From an uncultured bacterium (lineage in GTDB: Bacteria > Desulfobacterota > Desulfobulbia > Desulfobulbales > Desulfobulbaceae): DNA of 6,626 bases. The stretch covers positions 1 through 6,626 of the forward strand of contig CAITZN010000274.1 of the NCBI GenBank assembly GCA_903896915.1, given 5' to 3'. Numbering within the stretch: position 1 is the first letter of the stretch; each line of letters begins with the position of its first letter. The notes below the pieces were generated by a model that ran no database searches, was not told the DNA's origin, and saw only the letters and a list, made by a program, of their open reading frames with translations. Shown piece by piece: positions 1-6,626 of this stretch. The translations under genes and the position numbers were made by a program.

Positions 1-462
1 ACGCATGAATGGAACTTTTCCTTTCGGAACAAACAACCTTTGTCGTTCATTATCCTGGATATAGATTTTTTTAAAAATTACAACGACACCTATGGTCATC
101 CAACTGGCGATGAATGCCTCAAAAATATCGCAGCAACAATCACCAGATCGCTCAAGAGGTCTACAGATTTTGCGGCCAGGTATGGTGGTGAGGAATTTGT
201 TATTATTCTCAGTAATACAGATCAGGCCGCAGCCGCAGCGGTCTCTGAATATATAAGAAAACAAATTGAGGCGTTGCAGATCCCGCACGCTTCATCTGTT
301 GTATCCGGTGTGGTTACTGTTAGCCTTGGCGTAAGCACCTTCTTGAATTTCAAAAACGGATCCATTCCCGGCTTCATCAAATCTGCAGACCAAGCCCTGT
401 ATGTAGCAAAGCAATCAGGTAAAAACTGTTCAGTCAGCGTTACATACCAAGAAGCGCCCTAA
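1..462 (+). CDS. GGDEF-domain diguanylate cyclase, 3' part only (5' end outside window)
   Basis: The frame is open from the first base, so this is the C-terminal part of a longer protein; the TTG at 40 is inside the domain and is not a credible start. Visible are the domain-opening segment (LDIDFFKNYNDTYGH, with the metal-binding Asp), the active-site motif GGEEF (184-198) and, exactly five residues before it, RSTD (157-168), which fits the RxxD inhibitory I-site. Later come SLGVS and the C-terminal ADQALYVAKQSGKN helix, so the domain is complete to its end. The family condenses two GTP to cyclic di-GMP, and both active and I-sites look intact, so an active, product-inhibited enzyme is expected. 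The sensory or membrane N-terminus cannot be seen. The gene is A+T-richer than everything downstream. No clear terminator follows the TAA stop. Confidence 0.93.
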   Translation, partial: THEWNFSFRNKQPLSFIILDIDFFKNYNDTYGHPTGDECLKNIAATITRSLKRSTDFAARYGGEEFVIILSNTDQAAAAAVSEYIRKQIEALQIPHASSVVSGVVTVSLGVSTFLNFKNGSIPGFIKSADQALYVAKQSGKNCSVSVTYQEAP

Positions 463-493
463 ACGGTAAAACGCTCCTTGAAAACAAACCTGG

Positions 494-520
494 TTGCTCT
501 TTCGGATTTTTTGATATACT
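494..520 (+). promoter_or_regulatory. Candidate sigma70-type promoter for the amidohydrolase gene
   Basis: An extended -10 element, TG-A-TATACT (TG at 512-513, TATACT at 515-520), is preceded by a poor -35 candidate TTGCTC (494-499) with a short 15-base spacer. The extended -10 could offset the weak -35. Transcription would start near 527, giving a leader of about 80 bases before the ATG at 606. It lies in the only gap upstream of the amidohydrolase gene. This is a motif call only. Confidence 0.4.
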
Positions 521-529
521 AAATCATAC

Positions 530-555
530 CTGCGGTAGGCTGGCATTTCTGCGGT
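530..555 (+). repeat. Tandem direct repeat CTGCGGT, 19-base period, just downstream of the candidate promoter
   Basis: CTGCGGT occurs at 530-536 and again at 549-555, so the copies are 19 bases apart start to start, close to two helical turns. The same stretch can form a short hairpin (CTGGC 540-544 with GCCAG 557-561). Placement just after the predicted transcription start would suit a repressor site or a leader structure, but the repeat is short and could be chance. Confidence 0.3.
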
Positions 556-605
556 GGCCAGGTACTACGGATTTTGAAAGACAAAACTAAGTAATAGGAA
601 TTTCC

Positions 606-1400
606 ATGGCCGGTATCATAGACATCCATACCCATGCCTTTCCCGACCATATTGCTGCAGCTGCTATCCCGGCTTTGGAAAAAGAAGGGAATATCAAAGC
701 CTATCTGGACGGAACCGTGTCGGGCCTTTTGGCCTCCATGGATCGGAGCGGTGTTGAGCAATCGGTTCTCTGCTCGATAGCCACTCGTCCGGATCACTTT
801 GCCTCTATTCTGGACTGGTCCAAGGAGATCCGCTCGGAACGGATTATCCCTTTTCCCTCGTTGCACCCCAACGATCCCCGCTTGCTGGCGCATCTGCAAA
901 CTATCCATGACGAGGGCTTCAAGGGGATCAAGATGCACCCCTACTATCAGGAGTACTTTCTCGACGATGGCAGGCTTTTTGAATTGTACGGGAAAATGAG
1001 TGACCTGGGGATGATCCTGGTTATTCATGCCGGGTACGACATTGCTTTTCCCCGGATCCGGCGGGCTGAACCGCAGCGAATCCTTGACGTCTGCCGACAG
1101 TTTCCCGACCTGAAACTGATCGCCACCCATCTCGGCGGCTGGGATGAATGGGCAGATGTGCGGCGTCTGCTGACGGGAGAACCGATATATATGGAGATCT
1201 CTTTTGCCCTCGATTTTCTCGATCAGAAGCGGTTGCGGGATATTCTTCTCTCACATCCTCCCGAATACCTCCTGTTCGGTACCGATTCGCCCTGGACCGA
1301 TCAGGCGACCACCCTCAAGATGCTCGGCAAGCTGGGATTGCCGGAGGCACTCTTTGAACGGATAACCAGCAGCAACGCCCGGCAGTTGTTGGGCTGCTGA
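606..1400 (+). CDS. Amidohydrolase-2 family (metal-dependent TIM-barrel) hydrolase or decarboxylase, substrate unknown
   Basis: A 264-residue protein with the pattern of the amidohydrolase superfamily, Amidohydro_2 branch. Metal-site features in order are HTH (H8, H10) at the end of the first strand, GIKMHP (K109, H111), IHAG (H141), THLGG (H175) and GTDSPW (Asp227), the last being the usual catalytic or metal-binding Asp. The length is normal for compact members, and no signal peptide or membrane segment is present, so it is cytosolic. The ATG at 606 follows an AGGAA ribosome binding site (596-600) with five bases between. It stands alone in its transcription direction between a candidate promoter and a strong terminator, so context gives no substrate. 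Family members hydrolyse amides or esters or decarboxylate aromatic acids; which applies here cannot be decided from sequence. TatD-like DNase is a less likely alternative. Confidence 0.88.
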   Translation: MAGIIDIHTHAFPDHIAAAAIPALEKEGNIKAYLDGTVSGLLASMDRSGVEQSVLCSIATRPDHFASILDWSKEIRSERIIPFPSLHPNDPRLLAHLQTIHDEGFKGIKMHPYYQEYFLDDGRLFELYGKMSDLGMILVIHAGYDIAFPRIRRAEPQRILDVCRQFPDLKLIATHLGGWDEWADVRRLLTGEPIYMEISFALDFLDQKRLRDILLSHPPEYLLFGTDSPWTDQATTLKMLGKLGLPEALFERITSSNARQLLGC

Positions 1401-1510
1401 ACGGAACAACAGGTTCTTTAGACTCTATATTCTTAGGAAAAGAAGGGTTGTTTTATTAAATTGCGGTAGCGGCTTCGGGCTTTACCTCTGGATGACGGAT
1501 CGTAGGAACG

Positions 1511-1553
1511 AAAAAAAAGGGTGTATCGAACAGATCGATACACCCTTTTTTTT
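1511..1553. terminator. Bidirectional Rho-independent terminator between convergent genes
   Basis: Eight A (1511-1518), a perfect 11-bp stem GGGTGTATCGA (1519-1529) / TCGATACACCC (1535-1545), a five-base loop (1530-1534) and eight T (1546-1553). The A and T runs are complementary and extend the stem to 19 bp. Read on either strand it gives a G+C-containing hairpin followed by a U run, so it can end both the rightward amidohydrolase transcript (stop at 1400) and the leftward dapL transcript (stop at 1589). Confidence 0.95.
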
Positions 1554-1588
1554 GTCTGATAGACTTGATTTTTTCGGATTATTGCCTC

Positions 1589-2812
1589 TCAGCCTAAGGC
1601 CAGGCGAATCCGCTCCATAGCCTCGACCACATTAGCCTCGGAGTTGAAGGCGGAAAGACGGATATACCCCTGGCCGCACTTGCCAAATCCTGCCCCCGGT
1701 GTACAGACCACGCCCGCCTCGTTCAAGAGCAGATCGAAAAACTCCCAGGAATCGCGATTGCCCCAGATCCAGATATAGGGGGCGTTGTCGCCGCCAACGT
1801 AGCTATAGCCCAGTTCGCCCATGGCCTTGCCGATGATCTTGGCATTGGCCAGGTAGACGTCGATCAGGGTCTGGCACTGTGCCATGCCTTCCGGGGAATA
1901 GACAGCCTCGGCCGCCCTCTGCACCGGATAGGAAACTCCGTTGAATTTGGTGCAGTGGCGTCGGTTCCAAAGAGGGTGGAGGGCTTGCTTGCCGCCTTGG
2001 GAATCATAGGCTATGCACTCTTTGGGCACTACGGTATAGGCACAGCGGGTGCCAGTGAACCCGGCGCTCTTGGAATAGCTGCGGAACTCTATGGCCACCT
2101 CGCGGGCCCCCTCGATCTCGTAGATGGAATGCGGCAGCTGCGGATCTCGGATAAAGGCCTCGTAGGCAGCATCAAAAAGGATCAGGGCCTTGTTATCTTT
2201 CGCGTAATCGACCCAGACTTTCAGCTGTTCCTTGGTGATGGTCGAACCAGTGGGGTTGTTGGGAAAACAGAGGTAGATAAGGTCGACCGGCTCAGTAGGC
2301 AGGTCGGGCACATAGTTGTTCGCCTTGGTCGAATCGAGATAGACGATTCCTTCAAAACGACCATCCTTGAAAGTGCCGGTACGGCCGGCCATCACATTGG
2401 TATCAAGATAGACCGGATAAACCGGATCGGGGAGAGCAATTCTGGCATCAGTAGCAAACAACTCCTGGATGTTGCCGGTATCGCACTTGGCGCCATCGGA
2501 GACAAAGATTTCATCGCTCTGGACTTCAGCGCCGCGTGCTTGAAAATCGTTTTTGGCAATCGCATCGCGCAGAAAGTCATAACCCTGCTCCGGGCCGTAA
2601 CCCCTGAACCCGGCGGTAGTCGCCATTTCGTCCACTGCCGCATGCATTGCATTGATGCAGGCCTCTGGCAGCGGATTGGTAACATCGCCGATCCCCAGCT
2701 TTATCACGTCTCGCTCGGGATGGTTGGTTTGGAAGGTAGCCACCCGTTTGGCGATGTCGGAAAAAAGGTAGGAGGCCTGCAGTTTCAAATAATGTTCATT
2801 TACTTTCAACAT
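1589..2812 (-). CDS. dapL: LL-diaminopimelate aminotransferase (EC 2.6.1.83)
   Basis: A PLP-dependent fold-type I aminotransferase that converts tetrahydrodipicolinate directly to LL-2,6-diaminopimelate with glutamate as amino donor, bypassing the succinylated or acetylated DapD/C/E route to meso-DAP and lysine. The 407-residue length fits the family (about 410). Family hallmarks are the N-terminal [12 protein letters not shown] (38-49), SDGAKCD (105-111), FPNNPTG (183-189), LFDAAYE (212-218), the PLP-lysine motif [12 protein letters not shown] (Lys248) and the C-terminal GYIRLSAF (Arg385, substrate carboxylate). The ATG at 2812 has AAAGGA eight bases upstream. It lies 47 bases after lptC on the same strand with no terminator between, so it is probably the last gene of the operon; it ends 36 bases from the shared terminator. 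The product is cytosolic and feeds peptidoglycan synthesis. Confidence 0.96.
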   Translation of the reverse strand: MLKVNEHYLKLQASYLFSDIAKRVATFQTNHPERDVIKLGIGDVTNPLPEACINAMHAAVDEMATTAGFRGYGPEQGYDFLRDAIAKNDFQARGAEVQSDEIFVSDGAKCDTGNIQELFATDARIALPDPVYPVYLDTNVMAGRTGTFKDGRFEGIVYLDSTKANNYVPDLPTEPVDLIYLCFPNNPTGSTITKEQLKVWVDYAKDNKALILFDAAYEAFIRDPQLPHSIYEIEGAREVAIEFRSYSKSAGFTGTRCAYTVVPKECIAYDSQGGKQALHPLWNRRHCTKFNGVSYPVQRAAEAVYSPEGMAQCQTLIDVYLANAKIIGKAMGELGYSYVGGDNAPYIWIWGNRDSWEFFDLLLNEAGVVCTPGAGFGKCGQGYIRLSAFNSEANVVEAMERIRLALG

Positions 2813-2859
2813 GAAAAAAGTCCTTTCAAAATGGAAATCCGCCGGTTGATCGGCAGGAG

Positions 2860-3429
2860 TTAGAGGTTCACCTTGACTCGGTTGCTGAATTCATAGCCGT
2901 TAGTGGAAAGGTCATAATCCATCCGGCCCCCAATAAGTTTGAGGCCAGGGGCTCGCAGTTCCACCTCCCCCGGGCTGACCACCATCTTGGTGGCATCGTA
3001 ATAATCGAGGCGGTCCGAGATCAGCTGCTGATCCTTGGTCGGCTTGGTGACCACAGCATGGTCGGTAAGGATCAGATGCCGCTCATTGATGTTATACTTG
3101 CCCTTCCTGCTCGAAATATTGATTGGCTCCTTCTCTGTGCCGATATAAATGGCACTGACGCCTACCATCTCGATTTCGTGATCATTCACGCCGGTGAAGG
3201 CGCGCTCGGCATCGATCTGCCACTCTTCCTTCCCGTTACTGGTCAGGGTAATGGCCACCGAATCCATGATAAAATTCTGGATGGGTGATTCCTCTCCCGG
3301 CTGCGCCAGTTTCGGGTTGTAGCCGCCGCGGGGCGCGAGAAAAGTGGTGACAGGTGGCTGCCATAGCGGGCTGGTGACAAACAGCAGCAACGGCACTATC
3401 CATAATAGATTCCGCGGTTTCTTGATCAT
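2860..3429 (-). CDS. lptC: LPS export ABC transporter periplasmic protein LptC
   Basis: A 189-residue protein, close to the length of E. coli LptC (191). A short basic N-terminus (MIKKPR) is followed by one hydrophobic segment (about residues 8-24), which acts as an inner-membrane anchor. The rest is periplasmic and rich in short beta strands, as in the LptC/OstA-type jellyroll, ending in [12 protein letters not shown]. LptC links the LptB2FG ATPase to LptA and carries LPS through the periplasm. Overall sequence is variable in this family, so the call rests on the layout, the strand pattern and its place directly after kdsC. Its ATG overlaps the kdsC stop as ATGA (3426-3429), implying translational coupling. 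The next gene downstream is dapL; the usual lptA and lptB partners do not follow. Confidence 0.87.
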   Translation of the reverse strand: MIKKPRNLLWIVPLLLFVTSPLWQPPVTTFLAPRGGYNPKLAQPGEESPIQNFIMDSVAITLTSNGKEEWQIDAERAFTGVNDHEIEMVGVSAIYIGTEKEPINISSRKGKYNINERHLILTDHAVVTKPTKDQQLISDRLDYYDATKMVVSPGEVELRAPGLKLIGGRMDYDLSTNGYEFSNRVKVNL

Positions 3430-4067
3430 CGGTCGAACTTGGCCCGCATTCTGTCCAGTTGTCCCTGGGCCTCAAGAAGGAGATCGCAAATTTCACGGAC
3501 TGCCCCTCGACCGCCCGAACGTTCAGCAGTGTAATGGACACGCTGCTTGATCTCCGGGACGGCGTTGGCAGGAGCCGTCGCGAAACCGACCCGATTGAGG
3601 ATAGGTAGATCCAGCCAGTCATCCCCCATGTATGCCACCTGCGGTGGCCGCAAACCGGTCTCTTTGAGGATTTCCTCAAAAACGATCAGTTTATCCGATT
3701 TTCCCTGATAGATATGGCGGATATGCAGATCCTGAGCCCGGCGGGTCACTGCCTCGGAGGTGCGGGCGGTGATGATGCCAACGGTCACCCCGCTATCCTG
3801 TAGCAGCCTGATTCCCAAACCATCTTGAGTGTTGAAGCTCTTGGTCTCGCCGTTATCGGTGCCATAGGTGATGCTGCCGTCGGTGAGGACGCCGTCGACA
3901 TCGAGCAACAGCAGCTGTACTGATTTTGCCCGGGGCAGGGCGGCCAACCAGGACGGGCTGCGCTCAATCGGTCTGTTCCTGTGCATAGCTTGGGCTCGCA
4001 GCGCCTCGGTCAATTCGCAATCGGTGGGATATCCGCCCATCGCTCTACCGCAGCCATCGCTAGGCAT
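3426..4067 (-). CDS. kdsC: 3-deoxy-D-manno-octulosonate 8-phosphate phosphatase (EC 3.1.3.45), HAD family
   Basis: Hydrolyses Kdo-8-phosphate to Kdo and phosphate, the step after KdsA. HAD motifs are in order: DVDGVLTDG (56-64; nucleophile Asp56 and Asp58), the IITAR segment with Thr100, a lysine in QGKSDK (Lys123) and GDDWLDLP (Asp149/Asp150). The KdsC-typical GGRGAVRE is at 185-192. No cap domain is present, as expected for this tetrameric type. With the ATG at 4067 the protein has 213 residues, about 25-35 longer than most KdsC, because 55 residues precede the catalytic Asp against roughly 13-30 in relatives. That start overlaps the kdsA stop by eight bases but has no strong Shine-Dalgarno. 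In-frame ATGs at 4040 and 3986 (residues 10 and 28) are possible true starts, the latter giving a more typical length. The stop overlaps the lptC start. Confidence 0.93.
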   Translation of the reverse strand: MPSDGCGRAMGGYPTDCELTEALRAQAMHRNRPIERSPSWLAALPRAKSVQLLLLDVDGVLTDGSITYGTDNGETKSFNTQDGLGIRLLQDSGVTVGIITARTSEAVTRRAQDLHIRHIYQGKSDKLIVFEEILKETGLRPPQVAYMGDDWLDLPILNRVGFATAPANAVPEIKQRVHYTAERSGGRGAVREICDLLLEAQGQLDRMRAKFDR

Positions 4068-4908
4068 CGATCACACCGGCCACTGCCTGTCGTACCGCCA
4101 GCAGTTGTTTCAAAAACGCCTCCACATCGTCCAGCGGTAGAGAGTTGGGGCCGTCGCAGAGGGCCTTGGCAGGGTCAGGGTGTACCTCGATGAAGAGGCC
4201 GTCAATGCCGACCGCCATCGCGGCCCGGGCCAGGGCCGGAATGAACTCGCGCTGGCCACTGGAACTGCCGCCTGCGCCTCCCGGCAGCTGTACCGAATGG
4301 GTGGCGTCAAATATCACCGGACAGCCGAAGGAGCGCATCACTGGCAGGGAGCGCATGTCTACAACCAGATTGTTGTAGCCAAAACAAGCGCCGCGCTCGG
4401 TCAGCAAGATCCGTTCACCACCGGCACCGCGCACTTTAGCAACAGCATGTTCCATATCCCAAGGGGAGACGAATTGTCCCTTCTTGATATTGACCACCTT
4501 GCCGGTTTTGGCGGCAGCGACCAATAGATCGGTCTGCCGGCAAAGAAAGGCGGGAATTTGTAGAATATCGAGAAAATTGGCGGCCAAGACAGCATGGGCC
4601 GGTTCGTGGATGTCGGAAACAACCGGCACCCCTACCTCATCCCGCAAGCGGCCGAGAACACGCAGTCCCTTTTCCACTCCCGGTCCCCGAAAAGAACTCA
4701 GCGAGGTGCGGTTGGCCTTGTCAAAGGAGGCCTTGAACACATAAGAAATGCCCAACCGGGCGGTAATCGCCTTCATTTCACGGGCAATTTCCCAAGCCAT
4801 CTCACCGCTCTCAAGCACGCAGGGTCCGGCCATCAAAAACAGCGGCGCTCCCGGCCCGATGGTGATCGGCCCGGAAGGGGTGGTCGTTAATTCAACAGAC
4901 TGCATCAT
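4060..4908 (-). CDS. kdsA: 3-deoxy-8-phosphooctulonate synthase (EC 2.5.1.55), metal-dependent type
   Basis: Condenses phosphoenolpyruvate with arabinose-5-phosphate to Kdo-8-phosphate, the first committed step of Kdo synthesis for the LPS inner core. It has 282 residues, the normal length. Signatures in order are MAGPCVLES (26-34), [12 protein letters not shown] (58-69), [54 protein letters not shown] (201-211) and FIEVHPDP (239-246). Cys30 in AGPC, together with His204, Glu241 and Asp252, matches the four metal ligands of the metal-dependent class (Aquifex type); E. coli KdsA has Asn in the Cys position. Two adjacent ATGs begin the gene. The first, at 4908, is chosen because the GGGAG inside the end of pyrG is 11 bases upstream of it. 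The gap to the pyrG stop is one base, indicating translational coupling. Confidence 0.97.
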   Translation of the reverse strand: MMQSVELTTTPSGPITIGPGAPLFLMAGPCVLESGEMAWEIAREMKAITARLGISYVFKASFDKANRTSLSSFRGPGVEKGLRVLGRLRDEVGVPVVSDIHEPAHAVLAANFLDILQIPAFLCRQTDLLVAAAKTGKVVNIKKGQFVSPWDMEHAVAKVRGAGGERILLTERGACFGYNNLVVDMRSLPVMRSFGCPVIFDATHSVQLPGGAGGSSSGQREFIPALARAAMAVGIDGLFIEVHPDPAKALCDGPNSLPLDDVEAFLKQLLAVRQAVAGVIDA

Positions 4909-4909
4909 C

Positions 4910-6571
4910 TCAGCGGGTGCTCCCTTGCTTATGGGCGATGGCGGCCTTGATGAAATCGCGGAACAAGGGATGCGGCTTCATGGGTTTGGACTGGAATTCA
5001 GGATGGAACTGGCAACCGAGGAACCAAGGGTGATCGGCCAGTTCGACAATCTCGACCAGATTTCCGTCAGGGGAGGCGCCGCTGATGATCAGACCGGCTG
5101 CCTCCAGTTGAGGACGGTAGGCATTGTTGAATTCGTAGCGATGCCGGTGCCGCTCGCTGATCGTCTCCTGCCCGTAGGCAGCGGCGGCCAGGGTGCCGGT
5201 TTTGAGTGTGCAGGGGTAGGCGCCGAGTCGCAGGGTCCCGCCCATATCAGAATTCTGGTCGCGGGTCTCGATCTTGCCGGTGCGGAAGTCGAACCATTCG
5301 GTCATCAGATAGATCACCGGGTTCGGCGTGGTCAAATTGAACTCGACCGAATGGGCGCCTTCAATACCAGCAATATTGCGTGAAAACTCGACGACAGCCA
5401 GCTGCATCCCCAGGCAGATGCCGAAAAAGGGGATTTTCTTTTCGCGGGCGTAGGTCACCGCCCGAATCTTGCCTTCCATGCCGCGGCTGCCGAATCCGCC
5501 GGGCACGAGGATGGCGTCGCAGTCGTCAAGCTTCGCGAGTTCCGTGCCGTCCTCAAGGCCGTCAGCGCTGATGTAGAGCAACTCCACCTTGGTCTGGTTG
5601 GCAATGCCGCCATGGATCAGGGCCTCATGCAGACTCTTGTAGGACTCGGTCAGGTCGACATACTTGCCGGTGACGCCAATGGTCACCACTCCTTTCGGGT
5701 TTTTGATGGTGTGAACCAGTTGTTCCCAGGGTTCGATATTCGGCGCACCGGTCCAGATCCCTAGTTTTTCGAGAATGCGGTCATCGACGCCCTCGTTGTG
5801 GAGACGCAAGGGCAGCTCGTAGATCGACTCGACATCAACAGCTGAAATGACCGATTTGGCCTCGACATTGCAGAACAGGGCTATTTTTTTCTTCAACTCG
5901 TCGGTGAGCAACGACTCTGAACGGCACATCAGGATATCGGGTTGGATGCCCGAGGCCAGCAGTTCCTTCACCGAATGCTGGGTCGGCTTGGTTTTGACCT
6001 CGCCGGCAGTCTTTATATACGGAACGAGCGTCAGATGAATAAATAGGGAATAGTCTCTACCCAAGTCGCTGCGCAACTGGCGAATGGCCTCGATGAAGGG
6101 CAAGCCCTCAATGTCGCCGACCGTGCCTCCGATCTCGATGATGGCTATATCGGCGCTACCGTCAAGCTGCAGCACCGCCTCCTTGATCTCGTCGGTGATG
6201 TGGGGAATGACCTGCACCGTGCCTCCCAGGTACTCACCGCGGCGCTCCTTCATGATCACCGAATAATAAATCCGGCCGGAAGTGTAGTTGTTCTTCTGGC
6301 CCATGACCGCGTTGGTATAGCGTTCATAGTGACCCATATCCAGGTCAGTTTCGGCTCCGTCGTTGGTGACATAGACCTCGCCGTGTTGGAAGGGGTTCAT
6401 GGTGCCGGGATCGACATTGATGTACGGGTCGAGCTTCTGAAAAGTAACGGTTAAGCCCCTGGCTTCGAGCAAACTACCGATGGAAGCGGCGGACAATCCT
6501 TTGCCGAGTGAGGAAAGGACACCGCCGGTAATGAAAATAAATTTGGTTCGTTTACTCAGGGGAGCTTTCAT
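4910..6571 (-). CDS. pyrG: CTP synthase, glutamine-hydrolysing (EC 6.3.4.2)
   Basis: Makes CTP from UTP, ATP and glutamine. It is 553 residues, within the family's usual 530-555. The N-terminal synthetase domain shows [13 protein letters not shown] (13-25, P-loop-like), [21 protein letters not shown] beginning at 45, [10 protein letters not shown] (76-85) and [10 protein letters not shown] (146-155). The C-terminal class I glutamine amidotransferase domain shows PGGFGSRG (357-364), GICLGMQ (384-390, nucleophile Cys386) and the catalytic pair His523/Glu525 in CQFHPEF. All catalytic residues are present, so the enzyme should be active. The ATG at 6571 has AAAGG seven bases upstream. It is the first gene of the visible minus-strand cluster, with kdsA one base after its stop. 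CTP is the activating nucleotide for Kdo, which makes this neighbourhood metabolically coherent. Confidence 0.98.
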   Translation of the reverse strand: MKAPLSKRTKFIFITGGVLSSLGKGLSAASIGSLLEARGLTVTFQKLDPYINVDPGTMNPFQHGEVYVTNDGAETDLDMGHYERYTNAVMGQKNNYTSGRIYYSVIMKERRGEYLGGTVQVIPHITDEIKEAVLQLDGSADIAIIEIGGTVGDIEGLPFIEAIRQLRSDLGRDYSLFIHLTLVPYIKTAGEVKTKPTQHSVKELLASGIQPDILMCRSESLLTDELKKKIALFCNVEAKSVISAVDVESIYELPLRLHNEGVDDRILEKLGIWTGAPNIEPWEQLVHTIKNPKGVVTIGVTGKYVDLTESYKSLHEALIHGGIANQTKVELLYISADGLEDGTELAKLDDCDAILVPGGFGSRGMEGKIRAVTYAREKKIPFFGICLGMQLAVVEFSRNIAGIEGAHSVEFNLTTPNPVIYLMTEWFDFRTGKIETRDQNSDMGGTLRLGAYPCTLKTGTLAAAAYGQETISERHRHRYEFNNAYRPQLEAAGLIISGASPDGNLVEIVELADHPWFLGCQFHPEFQSKPMKPHPLFRDFIKAAIAHKQGSTR

Positions 6572-6593
6572 ATAGGTACCTTTCTGGCGCAGG

Positions 6594-6623
6594 AAAAAGA
6601 GGAAGGCAGCTCTTGGCTGCCTT
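6594..6623 (-). terminator. Hairpin with U-rich tail upstream of pyrG: terminator of an off-window gene or leader attenuator
   Basis: On the minus strand AAGGCAGC (6623-6616) and GCTGCCTT (6610-6603) form a perfect 8-bp stem with a five-base loop, followed by CCTC and five T (6598-6594). This resembles an intrinsic terminator, weakened by the four bases between stem and T run. Only 31 bases separate the stem from the pyrG ATG, and they include the ribosome binding site, so a pyrG promoter is unlikely to fit between. The hairpin is thus probably in the transcript that reaches pyrG. The window ends three bases beyond it. Confidence 0.6.
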
Positions 6624-6626
6624 TGA

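Noticed and set aside
40..42. TTG as start codon of a short GGDEF protein
   Set aside because: The frame is open through position 1 and the preceding residues (EWNFSFRNKQP) are typical GGDEF-domain sequence, so the protein is cut by the window edge.
519..1130. 203-codon open frame on the minus strand opposite the amidohydrolase gene
   Set aside because: Antisense shadow of a well-supported gene, with no recognisable domain and no terminator or partner gene on that strand.
1401..1553. Possible small RNA ending at the strong terminator
   Set aside because: The 110 bases after the amidohydrolase stop contain a TATATT and a weak GGTA/TACC hairpin (about 1464-1492), but no convincing -35/-10 pair; a simple 3' UTR explains the region.
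2813..2859. Promoter or lysine riboswitch upstream of dapL
   Set aside because: The 47-base gap is too short for a lysine riboswitch and shows only a 4-bp GCCG/CGGC hairpin and a ribosome binding site; co-transcription with lptC is simpler.
1955..2863. 302-codon open frame on the plus strand opposite dapL
   Set aside because: It lies almost wholly antisense to a clear dapL with all family motifs; its translation resembles no family and it has no independent ribosome binding site I can support. Long antisense frames are common opposite G+C-rich genes.
3236..3679. 147-codon minus-strand frame overlapping kdsC and lptC
   Set aside because: Out-of-frame shadow across the kdsC/lptC junction; the two real frames are fully coding and joined by a normal ATGA overlap.
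4748..5383. 211-codon plus-strand open frame spanning the kdsA start and pyrG end
   Set aside because: Antisense to two catalytic genes with complete motifs; composition reflects the complementary codons.

Overview
The window looks like chromosomal DNA from a Gram-negative, probably deltaproteobacterial anaerobe (Desulfobacterota, perhaps Desulfobulbales-like). The reasons are two Kdo/LPS genes plus an LptC-type protein, an LL-diaminopimelate aminotransferase (DapL) used for lysine/meso-DAP synthesis, and the gene order pyrG-kdsA-kdsC-lptC. The taxonomic placement is inferred from gene content and protein flavour only. Most of the window is about 57% G+C by eye; the first ~460 bases are clearly A+T-richer, around 43% by hand count.

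Layout. Positions 1-462 (+) hold the 3' end of a GGDEF diguanylate cyclase gene whose start lies outside the window. A 143-base gap follows with a plausible extended -10 promoter and a short tandem direct repeat. Next is a complete amidohydrolase-2 family gene (606-1400, +) of unknown substrate. A strong A-stem-T hairpin at 1511-1553 closes this rightward unit and also the leftward unit that converges on it. From 6571 down to 1589 (-) runs a compact cluster in the order pyrG, kdsA, kdsC, lptC, dapL. Its junctions are 1 nt (pyrG/kdsA), an 8-nt overlap (kdsA/kdsC), an ATGA overlap (kdsC/lptC) and a 47-nt gap (lptC/dapL). A hairpin followed by a U-rich run lies immediately upstream of pyrG at the right edge.

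How the genes fit together. PyrG makes CTP. KdsA and KdsC make Kdo, which KdsB (not in the window) activates with CTP to CMP-Kdo for lipid A-core assembly. LptC is part of the bridge that moves finished LPS across the periplasm. DapL supplies diaminopimelate for peptidoglycan and lysine. The minus-strand cluster therefore reads as an envelope-precursor operon.

I see no mobile element, CRISPR array, tRNA or rRNA, and no gene system that looks truly novel. The points most worth checking are the hairpin in front of pyrG, the absence of lptA/lptB after lptC, the long KdsC N-terminus, the metal-dependent KdsA signature, and the direct repeat near the amidohydrolase promoter.
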